Source: Alphaproteobacteria bacterium (lineage in GTDB: Bacteria; Pseudomonadota; Alphaproteobacteria; JAAEOK01). Taken from it: a stretch of DNA of 64,000 nt. A program made the translations under genes and the position numbers. The notes beneath the pieces were generated by a model. It did no database searches, was not told where the DNA came from, and worked only from the letters and a program-made list of their open reading frames with translations. This document shows, one piece after another, positions 1 to 8,516 of this stretch. Every line of letters begins with the position of its first letter. Position 1 is the stretch's first letter. Location: assembly GCA_024244705.1 (NCBI GenBank), contig JAAEOK010000053.1, positions 1-64,000 on the forward strand, given 5' to 3'.

Positions 1-46
1 AAATCGCATCTGGATGGGAAAACGAAACAACTCTATCCTCGTACAT
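1..46 (-). CDS. 5' end of a gene running off the left edge
   Basis: On the minus strand an ATG at 46 is preceded, six bases upstream, by the purine-rich stretch GAAGGAAGGA, a good ribosome binding site. The 15 codons inside the window read MYEDRVVSFSHPDAI and are open to the edge. No family can be assigned from so little sequence. It lies in the same orientation as the GFA-like gene ending at 177, so it could be the next gene of the same transcript. The assignment rests only on the start signal. Confidence 0.4.
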   Translation of the reverse strand, partial: MYEDRVVSFSHPDAI

Positions 47-176
47 GGCGTATCCTTCCTTCTTGGAAATCGGCGACCTCAACATCGCCAGGATACGCCG
101 CCTCTACATCACGCCATCACCAAGATTCGGTTATAGCTCGCCGGGCGAACGGGAAATCTCAACCAGAGAGAATTCT

Positions 177-614
177 TCAGGCTGACTGCGGCCAGACAAA
201 TTCCGGGCGAAGCCCTTCGCATACGGGACGCCCGTCATCGGGCGCCGGGGCACCGCTGGCCGGATCATAGAAGGCATGATAGGTCGCCGGCAGGCTATCC
301 GGATCAAAACCCATCAGGTTCGGCACGATCGCTCGGATGCGACCTTGTTTGTCGTCGAGCATGATCGGTGTGCCACAGGTTGCGCAGGTGCATAGTTCCA
401 ATGGCCCGTCCGGGTTTTGGTCATTGAACGGCTGACGGTTCAAGCCGTCGGAATTGTCGACGGCCAGGTCGCCGTGATTGAAAAAAACGACATGCGTCGT
501 GTCCTGCCCGGTAACACGCTTACAGACAGAGCAGTGGCAGGTATGGTTGTCGATCGGCTCGTTGTCAGCGTGGCTGTGTATATGATCACACCCGCCAGCA
601 TATTTATGCGTCAT
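177..614 (-). CDS. GFA-family (CENP-V/GFA fold) protein, divergent type
   Basis: A 145-aa protein of the glutathione-dependent formaldehyde-activating enzyme fold, a small cysteine-rich zinc domain usually annotated as binding glutathione adducts. The central CHCSVCKRVTG and the CTCATCGTPIM motif match the second and third cysteine clusters of the family. The first cluster, normally GsCxCG, is here GGCDHIHSHA, so one Cys ligand is replaced in a His/Asp-rich stretch. GGAGGG lies directly upstream of the ATG. Another GFA protein of the canonical type lies just upstream in the same orientation (139-base gap). Substrate unknown; the family name does not prove formaldehyde activity. Confidence 0.75.
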   Translation of the reverse strand: MTHKYAGGCDHIHSHADNEPIDNHTCHCSVCKRVTGQDTTHVVFFNHGDLAVDNSDGLNRQPFNDQNPDGPLELCTCATCGTPIMLDDKQGRIRAIVPNLMGFDPDSLPATYHAFYDPASGAPAPDDGRPVCEGLRPEFVWPQSA

Positions 615-753
615 GTCTCCCTCCTTGCCAATTCTTCGAACGGATCCTCCCTCGAGGATCCTGACAGTACCCGGTCTTGCTCGTTCACACTATACGACGG
701 CCGCTTGCGATGGCGAAATTTTGTGCGCACCGTACCGGTCCCGTTGGCCGACC

Positions 754-1215
754 TCACTTCGTCTCGAGGACCCGGGCATAGGACCGCGCGGCGTTCTCCG
801 GGCTGACCTCGCCGTGGAGCGGGATGTCGCCCGCCAGGGCGAACCAGCCCGGCCGCTGGTCATACCAGACGACCTCGCTCGGCGGGTAGGCGTCGGGATC
901 GTCGAGCGTCGCCGCCGCCACGTAGAGCGTGGGCTCGACCGCCTCGAAGGCCGGGTCGCGGCCATAGGTCAGGGTCGTCCCGCAGCGCTCGCAGAAACCC
1001 CGGAGCACGCCTTCGGACGAGGCGTGGACCCGCGGCGCACCGGAGAGGAACCGCACCCGGTCCGGCGGGAACCCGACCCAGACGATATAGGGCGTTCCGG
1101 CGGCCCGGGCGCAGTCGCGACAGCAACAGCCGGCAGACCAGATGGCCGCTCCGGATACCGCATAGCGCATGGCGCCGCACTGGCAGCCACCGGAATGTTC
1201 GTCGGCTCCCGTCAT
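754..1215 (-). CDS. GFA-family protein, canonical type
   Basis: A 153-aa member of the same zinc-binding fold with all three cysteine clusters intact: GGCQCGAMRY near residue 9, CCCRDC near 30, and FCERCGTTLTY near 70. I chose the ATG at 1215 because GAGGGAGA sits about six bases upstream; an in-frame ATG at 1236 would place that site inside the gene. These proteins are commonly annotated as aldehyde detoxification or glutathione S-adduct lyases, but substrates are rarely known. It shares little sequence with the neighbour at 177-614 beyond the metal ligands, so the pair is not a recent duplication. Confidence 0.8.
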   Translation of the reverse strand: MTGADEHSGGCQCGAMRYAVSGAAIWSAGCCCRDCARAAGTPYIVWVGFPPDRVRFLSGAPRVHASSEGVLRGFCERCGTTLTYGRDPAFEAVEPTLYVAAATLDDPDAYPPSEVVWYDQRPGWFALAGDIPLHGEVSPENAARSYARVLETK

Positions 1216-1384
1216 TCGAATTTCTCCCTCTGTCATCGCCGCGCGCGGTCGGTGCCGCCCATACACACTATCACTGAAAGCACCCGTTTCGGCCCCGCTT
1301 GCGGGAATGGCGATCGATTCGATACCGGGACCTTCCGCCGCCATGCGCCATCGGCGCTGGCCGGTTGCGGCGCCCCGCTCGGCG

Positions 1385-1804
1385 CTAAAGAATGATCGTC
1401 ACCCGACCGTGGGGGCGCAGCGCATCGTGGTCGAGGATCGCCCGCCGGCGAAGGTAGCGGAGTTCCCCGCCGTCGCGTTTGAGGACATGGTGGTAGGCGC
1501 CGACGAAGGTATCGACGAGACCCTTGCGCGCCTGGGTGACGAGAAAATTCGCCTTGACCTCGATCAGGCCGTCGCCGGTCGCCGCGGCCTGGACGTTGGA
1601 GACGAAGTGCCGGGTCTTCGACTGCGGGCTCTCGGAATAGGCGTGGACGCTCTTCAGCCGGGTGACCCGTCCGCTCAGGATCTGCAGATCGTCGGCGACG
1701 ATGAACAAATCCTCGCCGCTGCGGGCGGCGGCGACGTCGGTGGCCACCGGCCGGCGGCACAATCGCTTTGACGGCGGCCCGGATGCCGTCCACCATATCG
1801 TCAA
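1385..1804 (-). pseudogene. truncated aromatic-ring-hydroxylating dioxygenase beta subunit
   Basis: About 110 residues match the C-terminal two thirds of the small (beta) subunit of ring-hydroxylating dioxygenases: an FIVADDLQILSGRVTRLKS stretch, then TRHFVSNVQ, then the family's closing strands. Beta subunits are usually about 160-180 aa and start with a helix carrying FLYREA..LD..R..EW; none of this is present. The first ~25 codons of the open frame (from a TTG at 1804) look non-native, and the other frames upstream are interrupted by stops before typA begins at 1954. No alpha subunit is nearby. I read it as a decayed 5'-truncated remnant; a short functional SnoaL-like protein is less likely. 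Confidence 0.6.
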
Positions 1805-1953
1805 GCCGTTCGGTTTCCGCGAGCTACTGGCTCGCCTGCGCTATGGTCCGTCGGCGCGGGTGGAAATCGCCATCGATTGTTCCCATATCCCTGACGGCGG
1901 CGGCCGGAGCGATCCGGCGGCGCCTTTTGTTTGGCTTAGGTTCGAGTTGTCCC

Positions 1954-3789
1954 ATGGAATTGCGCAACATCGCGATCATCGCCCATGTCGATCATGGCAA
2001 GACGACGCTGGTCGATTGCATGCTGCGGCAAAGCGGCACCTTCCGCGACAACCAGCAGGTCGCCGAGCGGGCACTCGATTCGAACGATCTGGAGCGCGAG
2101 CGGGGCATCACCATCCTGGCGAAATGCACCTCGATCGTGTGGCGGGGCGTGCGCATCAACATCGTCGACACGCCGGGCCATGCAGATTTCGGCGGCGAAG
2201 TGGAGCGCGTCCTCAGCATGGTGGACGGCATCGTGGTGCTGGTCGATGCCGCCGAAGGGCCCATGCCGCAGACGAAGTTCGTGCTCGGCAAGGTACTCAA
2301 GCTGGGGCTCAAGCCGATCGTTCTGATCAATAAGGTCGACCGGCCCGACCAGCGCGCCCACGCCGTCCACGACGAAGTGTTCGACCTGTTCTCGGTACTC
2401 GACGCGACCGACGAGCAGCTCGACTTTCCGACCCTGTTCGCCTCGGCCAAGCAGGGTTGGGCGGCGGCCGAGCCGAGGGACGCGGGCGACGGCATGGAGC
2501 CGCTCTTCGAGCTGATCTGCCGTCACGTGCCGCCGCCGCAAGCCGATGACGGCGGGCCGTTCGCGATGCTGGCGACGACGCTCGAGGCCGACCCCTTTCT
2601 CGGCCGGCTGCTGACCGGCAAAATCAGCTCGGGCACGCTGCGGACCAATATGACGGTCAAGGCCTTGGCCCGCGACGGCGCGGTGATCGAGCACACCCGT
2701 ATCACCAAGCTTCTGGCGTTCCGCGGCCTCGAGCGCGTAGCCGTCGACCATGCCCGGGCCGGCGATATCGTGGCGGTGGCGGGAATGCAGCGGGCCACGG
2801 TCGCCGACACGATCTGCGATCCGACGGTGACCGACGCGATTGCCGCTCAGCCGATCGATCCCTCGACGCTGGCGATGACCTTCTCGATCAACGATTCGCC
2901 GCTCGGCGGGCAGGAGGGCAACAAAGTCACCTCGCGCATGATCTGGGATCGTTTGCGGCGCGAGGCCGAGGGCAACGTGGCGATCCGCGTCAGCGAAACC
3001 GGTCAGAAGAACGTATTCGAGGTGGCCGGCCGCGGTGAGCTGCAGCTGTCGGTGCTGATCGAACAGATGCGCCGCGAAGGCTACGAGCTTTCAATCAGCC
3101 GCCCGCGGGTCCTGTTCCGGGTCAACCCGGAAACCGGCCGGCGCGAGGAGCCCATCGAAGAAGTGGTGATCGACGTCGATGAGGAGCATTCCGGCGCAGT
3201 GGTCGAAAAGCTGAGCCAGCGCAAGGGCGAACTCACCCTGTTGCGGCCTTCGGGGGGCGGCAAGCAGCGGCTCGAATTCCTGGTGCCGTCGCGCGCGCTG
3301 ATCGGCTATCACGGCGAGTTCATGACCGATACCCGCGGGACCGGCGTGATGAACCGCCTGTTCCATTCCTACGCCCCCTACAAGGGAGCGATCGCGACCC
3401 GTCACAACGGCGTGCTGGTCTCGATCGCCGCCGGCAAGTCGGTGCCCTACGCGTTGTGGAGCCTGGAGGAACGGGGCCCGATGTTCATCGGCGCCGGTGA
3501 AAAGGTTTACCCCGGGATGATCATCGGCAAGCACACCCGAGGCCGCGATATCGACGTCAACCCGCTCAAGACCAAGCAGTTGACGAATATTCGCGCCTCG
3601 GGGACCGACGAGGCAGTGGTTCTAACGCCGCCCATCCGCATGACATTGGAGAAGGCGATCGCCTATATCGCCGAAGACGAATTGGTCGAGGTCACACCCC
3701 GGTCCATCCGGTTGCGAAAACGCAATCTCGATCCGGTCCAGCGCAAACGCGAAGCGAGGCGCGCCGAGGCTGTCGAGAGCGTGGTTTAG
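1954..3789 (+). CDS. typA: translational GTPase TypA/BipA
   Basis: A 611-aa ribosome-associated GTPase, the usual length for TypA/BipA. It binds the 70S/50S ribosome and helps 50S assembly and stress or low-temperature growth. G1 is AHVDHGKTT (residues 10-18), G2 lies in the ERERGITI segment, G3 is DTPGHADFGGEVERV, G4 is NKVDRPD and G5 is SAKQGW. EF-G-like domains III and V and the TypA-specific C-terminal domain follow (GRGELQLSVLIEQMRREG; RNTHTRGRD-like basic loop near residue 530). The frame is open upstream of the ATG, but similarity starts at MELRNIAI. It is the only clear housekeeping gene in the window and stands alone. Confidence 0.97.
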   Translation: MELRNIAIIAHVDHGKTTLVDCMLRQSGTFRDNQQVAERALDSNDLERERGITILAKCTSIVWRGVRINIVDTPGHADFGGEVERVLSMVDGIVVLVDAAEGPMPQTKFVLGKVLKLGLKPIVLINKVDRPDQRAHAVHDEVFDLFSVLDATDEQLDFPTLFASAKQGWAAAEPRDAGDGMEPLFELICRHVPPPQADDGGPFAMLATTLEADPFLGRLLTGKISSGTLRTNMTVKALARDGAVIEHTRITKLLAFRGLERVAVDHARAGDIVAVAGMQRATVADTICDPTVTDAIAAQPIDPSTLAMTFSINDSPLGGQEGNKVTSRMIWDRLRREAEGNVAIRVSETGQKNVFEVAGRGELQLSVLIEQMRREGYELSISRPRVLFRVNPETGRREEPIEEVVIDVDEEHSGAVVEKLSQRKGELTLLRPSGGGKQRLEFLVPSRALIGYHGEFMTDTRGTGVMNRLFHSYAPYKGAIATRHNGVLVSIAAGKSVPYALWSLEERGPMFIGAGEKVYPGMIIGKHTRGRDIDVNPLKTKQLTNIRASGTDEAVVLTPPIRMTLEKAIAYIAEDELVEVTPRSIRLRKRNLDPVQRKREARRAEAVESVV

Positions 3790-3943
3790 CCATCGGCCGG
3801 TCAACCAGCCGGTCCCCGTCCCATTCCGATTCGGAAACTACGCGACCCACAGGATCCGTAGTAGGGTGGACCACCGGTTCCAGATGGCGGATGTGTGACC
3901 ACGGTACCGGAGCCAGGTTTGTGCAAGCGTGAGGTGAGCCAAA

Positions 3944-4804
3944 ATGCTCGGCGGTGCAATGTTGGTCTGGTTCGGCCTCACGGCCGCGAGCCTGATTTTC
4001 GTCATCTGGGATTCGGTGACCAACGGCGTTACCAGCTGGGTGCAAAGACTGGCTTGGATATTGGTCACCGCATATACCGGACCCGTAGGTGCCTTCTTTT
4101 ATCTGCTCGGATGCCGGCGACCATTTCCGGGTGGCCATGACCGCTTCACGAAGCCGATCTGGAAGCAAAGCCTGAACAGCGAGATGCACTGTCTCGCCGG
4201 CGACGCCACCGGCATCCTTTTGGCGGCCTCCGTGGTCCCGGCGCTTGGGCTCAGCAACGGTTGGGACGCGATCGTCGAGTACCTCGCCGGTTTCGTGTGC
4301 GGTCTGTTCGTCTTCCAGGCGTTGATGATGCTCGCCATGTACAACGGCGATTATTTGTTGGCGGTGCGCAAGACGTTGTTCGCCGAGACTGTGTCGATGA
4401 ATTTCGTGATGGCGGGAATGATCCCGACCATGGTCGTCCTCGAGTCGATTTGGCAGGGTTCGGACAGTCCCCTGACGGCGACCTTCTGGTTTCGTATGTG
4501 CCTGGCGTCGATTGTCGGCGGCGCCTTCGCCTATCCGATCAATTATTGGCTGGTCAAGAACCATCTCAAGCACGGCTGCATGACCCTGCCCAACGCCGAC
4601 GGTCCGGCGCCCGGCTTGGGCCATGCATCACCCGAGCCCGCCGACGGGGAACAAATGGCCGGTCACGGCGGTCACGCCATGGCGATGAAGAGCCTGTCGA
4701 TGCGCGAGGCCGCGTTCTGGGTGCTGGTATCGTTCGCCGTGCTCTTGATCGCCCTACTGGTCACCGACCTGTGGGTTCCGATCCGCTTCGCCGTCACCGG
4801 CTGA
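3944..4804 (+). CDS. DUF4396 domain membrane protein
   Basis: A 286-aa polytopic membrane protein. Helices are visible near residues 5-25, 33-55, 80-105, 110-135, 150-170 and 185-205. The segment KQSLNSEMHCLAGDATG is typical of the DUF4396 family, in which it precedes a short helical core. A polar, His-rich loop around residues 225-250 (GEQMAGHGGHAM) leads to a final helix and a short C terminus. The function of the family is unknown; some members sit beside metal or copper genes, but no such neighbour is seen here. GTGAGGTGAG upstream of the ATG can serve as ribosome binding site. Confidence 0.75.
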   Translation: MLGGAMLVWFGLTAASLIFVIWDSVTNGVTSWVQRLAWILVTAYTGPVGAFFYLLGCRRPFPGGHDRFTKPIWKQSLNSEMHCLAGDATGILLAASVVPALGLSNGWDAIVEYLAGFVCGLFVFQALMMLAMYNGDYLLAVRKTLFAETVSMNFVMAGMIPTMVVLESIWQGSDSPLTATFWFRMCLASIVGGAFAYPINYWLVKNHLKHGCMTLPNADGPAPGLGHASPEPADGEQMAGHGGHAMAMKSLSMREAAFWVLVSFAVLLIALLVTDLWVPIRFAVTG

Positions 4805-4849
4805 GAAGTGGGCGGGACTCGTACCGTGGCGGAGCGCCTGCGGTAGCCG

Positions 4850-5272
4850 TCAGTCGGTCGAGAAGCCTTTGTTTTCCGGCGTCTCGCCTTCGGACCAGCT
4901 GTGCTGCCACATGTGGTGCTCGTAGACCATCTCGCCGCGGAGGAAGAACAACTCGGCGCCGCGCTCACGCATCACCTTTCCGGTCTCCGGGTTGGTGTAG
5001 CGGCTCTCCCAGGTGCCGGCGATGCAGTCGCCGTGATGACCGCGATAGGTCTTGTTGATGTGCAGATCCTTGGCATAGGCGAACCAGGCCGCGGGCCAGT
5101 TTCGCAACGCTTCGCCCCGATGGGCCTGCCCCTGGCCGTAATAGACGACGGCGTCATCGGTGTAGGCGGCGGCGGCGGCCCGACCGTCGCGGGCCTGCCA
5201 GACCTTTTCGACCTCGCGGACAAAGGCAACGGGATCGACCGTCAAAGTGGCGTCATCTTCGTCGGCACTCAT
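4850..5272 (-). CDS. SnoaL/NTF2-like protein
   Basis: A 140-aa single-domain protein of the cone-shaped NTF2-like fold. The arrangement AFVREVEKVWQARDGRAAAAAYTDDAVVYYG, a hydrophobic TWESRYTNPETGK strand and ELFFLRGEMVYEHHMWQHSW fits the polyketide-cyclase/ketosteroid-isomerase-like group. GGAGG lies eight bases upstream of the ATG at 5272, which settles the start inside a longer open frame. It follows the glutamine-synthetase-like gene by 37 bases on the same strand and probably closes that transcript. Such proteins can be isomerases, dehydratases or ligand-binding accessories; the substrate here is presumably the product of the neighbouring pathway. Confidence 0.75.
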   Translation of the reverse strand: MSADEDDATLTVDPVAFVREVEKVWQARDGRAAAAAYTDDAVVYYGQGQAHRGEALRNWPAAWFAYAKDLHINKTYRGHHGDCIAGTWESRYTNPETGKVMRERGAELFFLRGEMVYEHHMWQHSWSEGETPENKGFSTD

Positions 5273-5309
5273 ACTCACAACCTCCGTGATTTCCGGCAAT
5301 CCGAGCCGG

Positions 5310-6662
5310 TCAAATATCGAGCAACAGCAGTCGCCGCTCGACATCCGTGACCTTGGTGTCGAAGGCGCCGGCGGTTTGCCGCCCGAAATTGGCGTAGTGC
5401 GCCTGGACATCCGCCGTAAACGCCGCCGCCACCACCTCGGAATCGGCGAAGGCGGCGGTCGCTTCCACAAGATCGGCGGGGATCGGCGCCCCGCTGTCCT
5501 GGGCATAGGCATTGCCGTCCTGCGGTGCGTCCTCGAGCGCCAGTTTTTGCTCGATCCCGCTGATGCCTGCCGCAAGCATGGCGGCATAAGCCAGATAGGG
5601 ATTGACGTCGGCGCCCGGTATCCGGTTCTCGATCCGCTTCGCCGTACCTCGGCCGATGACCCTGAGGGCGACGGTTCGGTTGTCGATTGCCCACCCCAAA
5701 CGGGCCGGGGCGAAGGTGTTGGGTATCAGGCGCTTGTATGAATTCGTCGTCGGCGCGAAGAGGAGGAAAAAGTCGCGCCCATATTTGAGGATGCCGGCGA
5801 CGAACGAGCGCATGGTCTCGCTCATGCTGCCGTCGCCGTCGTCAAACGCCGAGGCGCCGGATCCATCGAGCATCGACATGTGCACATGGCAGCTGCTGCC
5901 GCCCAAATCATGGCTCACTTTGGCCATGAAGGTCGCGACCAGGCCCTGTTGCAAAGCGATCTCCTTGGCCGCGGTCTTGAGCAGCATGTGGGCGTCGGCC
6001 GCCGCCAATGCGTCGTCGTACCGCAGGTTGACCTCCATCTGACCCGGCGAGTATTCGGCCTTGACCAACTCGACCAGGACATCAGACTGCGCCAGGGCGC
6101 CACGCAGGGTCTGGGCGAAGTCTTCGTCCTCGGAGGTGCGCATCACGGTTTCCGGATGCATGGCGTGGTGGCGCGGCCGAATATTGACGAAGCCCTTTTC
6201 ATGCAAGGAATCGGGGCTTTCGCGAAGCAAGAAGAACTCGAGCTCCGAGGCGCACTTGGGATGGAGCCCCAAGGCCTCGCAACGGTCCAGCTGGCGCCGC
6301 AGCATGACCCGCGGCGACACGTCGACCGCTTCTCCCTCGAGCGACCGGGCATCGGCGAGGACCAGCGCGGTGCGCGGATGCCATCCGCAAGACCGCAACG
6401 TCGATAGGATGGGAACAGAGATCATATCCGGGTAGCCGGTATCCCAACCGGTGAACCGATAGCCCGGATCGAGCGCATGGTCCTGGCCCCAGCCGAGAAC
6501 CACCGAGCAGGTGCCGACGCCGTCCTTCCCAACCTCGAGAAAGTGGCGTCCCGACAGACGCTTGCCATAGAGGCGGCCTTGCATGTCCGTATCGGCAACG
6601 ACGACGGTGTCGATCTCTCCCGACTCGATCTGCGCTGTGAGGTCATCCAACGAAAGGGACAT
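5310..6662 (-). CDS. glutamine-synthetase-like gamma-glutamyl ligase (PuuA type)
   Basis: A 450-aa protein of the glutamine synthetase superfamily, of the type that ligates glutamate to amines (gamma-glutamylpolyamine or similar) using ATP. Visible catalytic-domain motifs are SELEFFLL, the metal-binding SPGQMEVNLRYDDAL, GSSCHVHMSM with its conserved His, NSYKRLIPN and RIENRIPGADVNPYLAYAAM. The N-terminal beta-grasp segment includes VADTDMQGRLYGKRL. It is shorter than GlnA (~470 aa) and lacks a GlnA adenylylation-loop context. It sits between the Ldh-type dehydrogenase and the SnoaL-like gene, so an amine or amino acid made in this cluster is the likely acceptor. A second, unrelated-looking family member is at 20903. 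Confidence 0.85.
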   Translation of the reverse strand: MSLSLDDLTAQIESGEIDTVVVADTDMQGRLYGKRLSGRHFLEVGKDGVGTCSVVLGWGQDHALDPGYRFTGWDTGYPDMISVPILSTLRSCGWHPRTALVLADARSLEGEAVDVSPRVMLRRQLDRCEALGLHPKCASELEFFLLRESPDSLHEKGFVNIRPRHHAMHPETVMRTSEDEDFAQTLRGALAQSDVLVELVKAEYSPGQMEVNLRYDDALAAADAHMLLKTAAKEIALQQGLVATFMAKVSHDLGGSSCHVHMSMLDGSGASAFDDGDGSMSETMRSFVAGILKYGRDFFLLFAPTTNSYKRLIPNTFAPARLGWAIDNRTVALRVIGRGTAKRIENRIPGADVNPYLAYAAMLAAGISGIEQKLALEDAPQDGNAYAQDSGAPIPADLVEATAAFADSEVVAAAFTADVQAHYANFGRQTAGAFDTKVTDVERRLLLLDI

Positions 6663-6819
6663 GGTCGCGTTCCATGGAAAACTCTTGGCTCGGTGAGGTC
6701 AGGATAGTCATCGCCCGCCGAGGCGTGAAGAGACATTCGCGACCTATGTTCGGCAACCGCGGACGCGTTCGGCCGCGCCGCTCATGCCGAACGCGGCGGA
6801 GATTCCATGGCAGCGTCGA

Positions 6820-7827
6820 TCAGAGCAGCGCTTCGATCTTGCTCCTGGTCGCAGGATCAACCGCGATGCCCTTGCGATCGGACCGCCGCCGCGCCGCCTT
6901 GCGGCCCTGACCCTGAAGCCGGACTCCGGGCTGGTCGGTGATCGCTTGAACCAGTTCCGCGATGGTCGACGCGAAGCCGTCCCCGGCGAACGCCGCGGGG
7001 TCGATGGCGATAAAGAACTGTCCGGTCCGCGGCGGCCCGCCTTTCGTCCCCGAGAACGGGCTGGCGTTGATGTCGAGTGTCGCGCCCGAGAGGGCAGCCG
7101 CCATGATCTCGACGAACAGCGCCATGCCGACGCCCTTGTAGCCGCCGGCCGGGCTCATCGATCCCTGCAGGGCCAGATCGGGATCCGTGGTCGGAAACCC
7201 ATCCGGCCCGAGCGCCCATCCCTCGGGGATCGGACGGCCGTCCCGCGCGTGTTTCATGATCTCGCTCTTGGCGACGACGCTGGCGCTTTGGTCGATGAGG
7301 ATGACCGATCCGTCCTCGCCATCGGGGACCGCGACCGAGATCGGGTTGGTGCCGACGACGGGGCTGCGGCCATTGACCGGTGCGATCGACGCCGGCGCAT
7401 TGGTGAAGCCGATGCCGAGCAGGCCGGCCGTGGCGAGGCGTTCGGTGTGATAGCCGAGGACGCCGCAATTATACGAATTGCGGATGCCGAGCCCGGCGAT
7501 GCCGTTTTCACGCGCCGCCTCGATAAGCGCCGGGAACCCCAACTCTATGGCGGGATGGGCGAACCCGGTCTGCGCGTCGACGATCAGGCTGCCCGGGCTT
7601 TGCCGATGGAGCTCGGGTACGGCACGGCCGTCGACCTTGCCGCACCTGACATGCTCGCAGTAGGTCGCCAGATACATCAGGCCGTGACTGGGGATTCCGT
7701 CCCGCTCGGAGGTCGCGACCGCCCGTGCCAGCGGCGCCGCGTTCGATTCGAGCGTCCCCGACTCGATCAGCGCCGCGAGCGCCAACGCCTCGATCTCGGC
7801 AACACTCATTTGGATCTGGTCGCCCAC
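6820..7827 (-). CDS. Ldh-family (type 2 malate/lactate) NAD(P)-dependent oxidoreductase
   Basis: A 335-aa member of the type-2 malate/L-lactate dehydrogenase family, which reduces or oxidises 2-oxo/2-hydroxy or imino acids with NAD(P). Family hallmarks are SERDGIPSHGLMYL (catalytic His region), VVGTNPISVAVP, and GGYKGVGMALFVEIMAAALSGA. The GTG at 7827 is preferred because GGGGGCGA lies seven bases upstream; an ATG at 7809 is the alternative. It starts 26 bases after the DUF3726 gene, implying one transcript. Members of this family include delta-1-piperideine-2-carboxylate, ureidoglycolate and sulfolactate dehydrogenases, so sequence alone does not fix the substrate. Confidence 0.85.
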   Translation of the reverse strand: MGDQIQMSVAEIEALALAALIESGTLESNAAPLARAVATSERDGIPSHGLMYLATYCEHVRCGKVDGRAVPELHRQSPGSLIVDAQTGFAHPAIELGFPALIEAARENGIAGLGIRNSYNCGVLGYHTERLATAGLLGIGFTNAPASIAPVNGRSPVVGTNPISVAVPDGEDGSVILIDQSASVVAKSEIMKHARDGRPIPEGWALGPDGFPTTDPDLALQGSMSPAGGYKGVGMALFVEIMAAALSGATLDINASPFSGTKGGPPRTGQFFIAIDPAAFAGDGFASTIAELVQAITDQPGVRLQGQGRKAARRRSDRKGIAVDPATRSKIEALL

Positions 7828-7853
7828 GGCTTCGCCCCCGTTTTCTGTTGAAA

Positions 7854-8516
7854 TCAGTCGTTATCCGTCGTCCCGGCACCGGCGCCACGGATTCGCGATT
7901 CGGTGCTCGCCGGCACATAGGTTCGGGCCGCCAAGCGTTTCAGCCGGGCCCAATCCTCCGGCGCCATCTCGATACTGTCCGCCAGCGCCGACGACGAGCG
8001 TGCATCGGGATCGTCCGGCAAACATTCGACCACGACATTCTCCGCCCGATCGGTCTCGATCGCGCTCGTGTCCCCGGTTTCGACCCGGAGACCGCCGGCG
8101 CGGCATTGAATGACAACGCCGGGCCAGCGGACCTCGAACACAGTGTCTGTCGACCGGGCCGCGCGGCCGAGAAACGCACAAAGCAGGGCGGGGTACGCCA
8201 CCGACGACAGGGTTAGCGGGCGCCCCGGCGCCAGGTCGCGCGCGCGATCGCTCAATGCGGCGCCGGCGATCACCGGACAGATATCCCGCGACCGGGCCGA
8301 CCATTCGGCTCCTGAAATTTTCGGCGCCACCTCAGCGTAGGGCACGCCATCGTAGCGTTCCAGGTGACGGGCAATGAGGGCCCCGCCGGGCCATCCGCGG
8401 ACGGCCAGCCAGCGCATCGCTTTGCCGGCGTCTTCGGCCAGGCCCCAGGTCAGCCCGGCACCGCGCGACGCGCGCCGGGTCAGCGCCTCGAGTTCGTTGA
8501 CCGAGCACGCGATCAT
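7854..8516 (-). CDS. DUF3726 domain protein
   Basis: A 220-aa protein whose N terminus (SVNELEALTRRASRGAG followed by LTWGLAEDAGKAMRWLA) matches the uncharacterised DUF3726 family. The rest is mostly beta-rich with no catalytic signature I recognise. The ATG at 8516 overlaps the stop of the upstream 565-aa gene as ATGA, which indicates translational coupling and probably a complex or sequential steps. DUF3726 genes are known mostly from alphaproteobacterial catabolic clusters; the link here to Ldh, a glutamyl ligase and a BCCT carrier supports a catabolic rather than structural role. Function unknown. Confidence 0.7.
   Translation of the reverse strand: MIACSVNELEALTRRASRGAGLTWGLAEDAGKAMRWLAVRGWPGGALIARHLERYDGVPYAEVAPKISGAEWSARSRDICPVIAGAALSDRARDLAPGRPLTLSSVAYPALLCAFLGRAARSTDTVFEVRWPGVVIQCRAGGLRVETGDTSAIETDRAENVVVECLPDDPDARSSSALADSIEMAPEDWARLKRLAARTYVPASTESRIRGAGAGTTDND

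Noticed and set aside
48-99. Inverted repeat GGCGTATCC/GGATACGCC near the left edge as a transposon end
   Set aside because: Only nine bases with a 34-base spacer and no transposase; it overlaps the probable start of a minus-strand gene.
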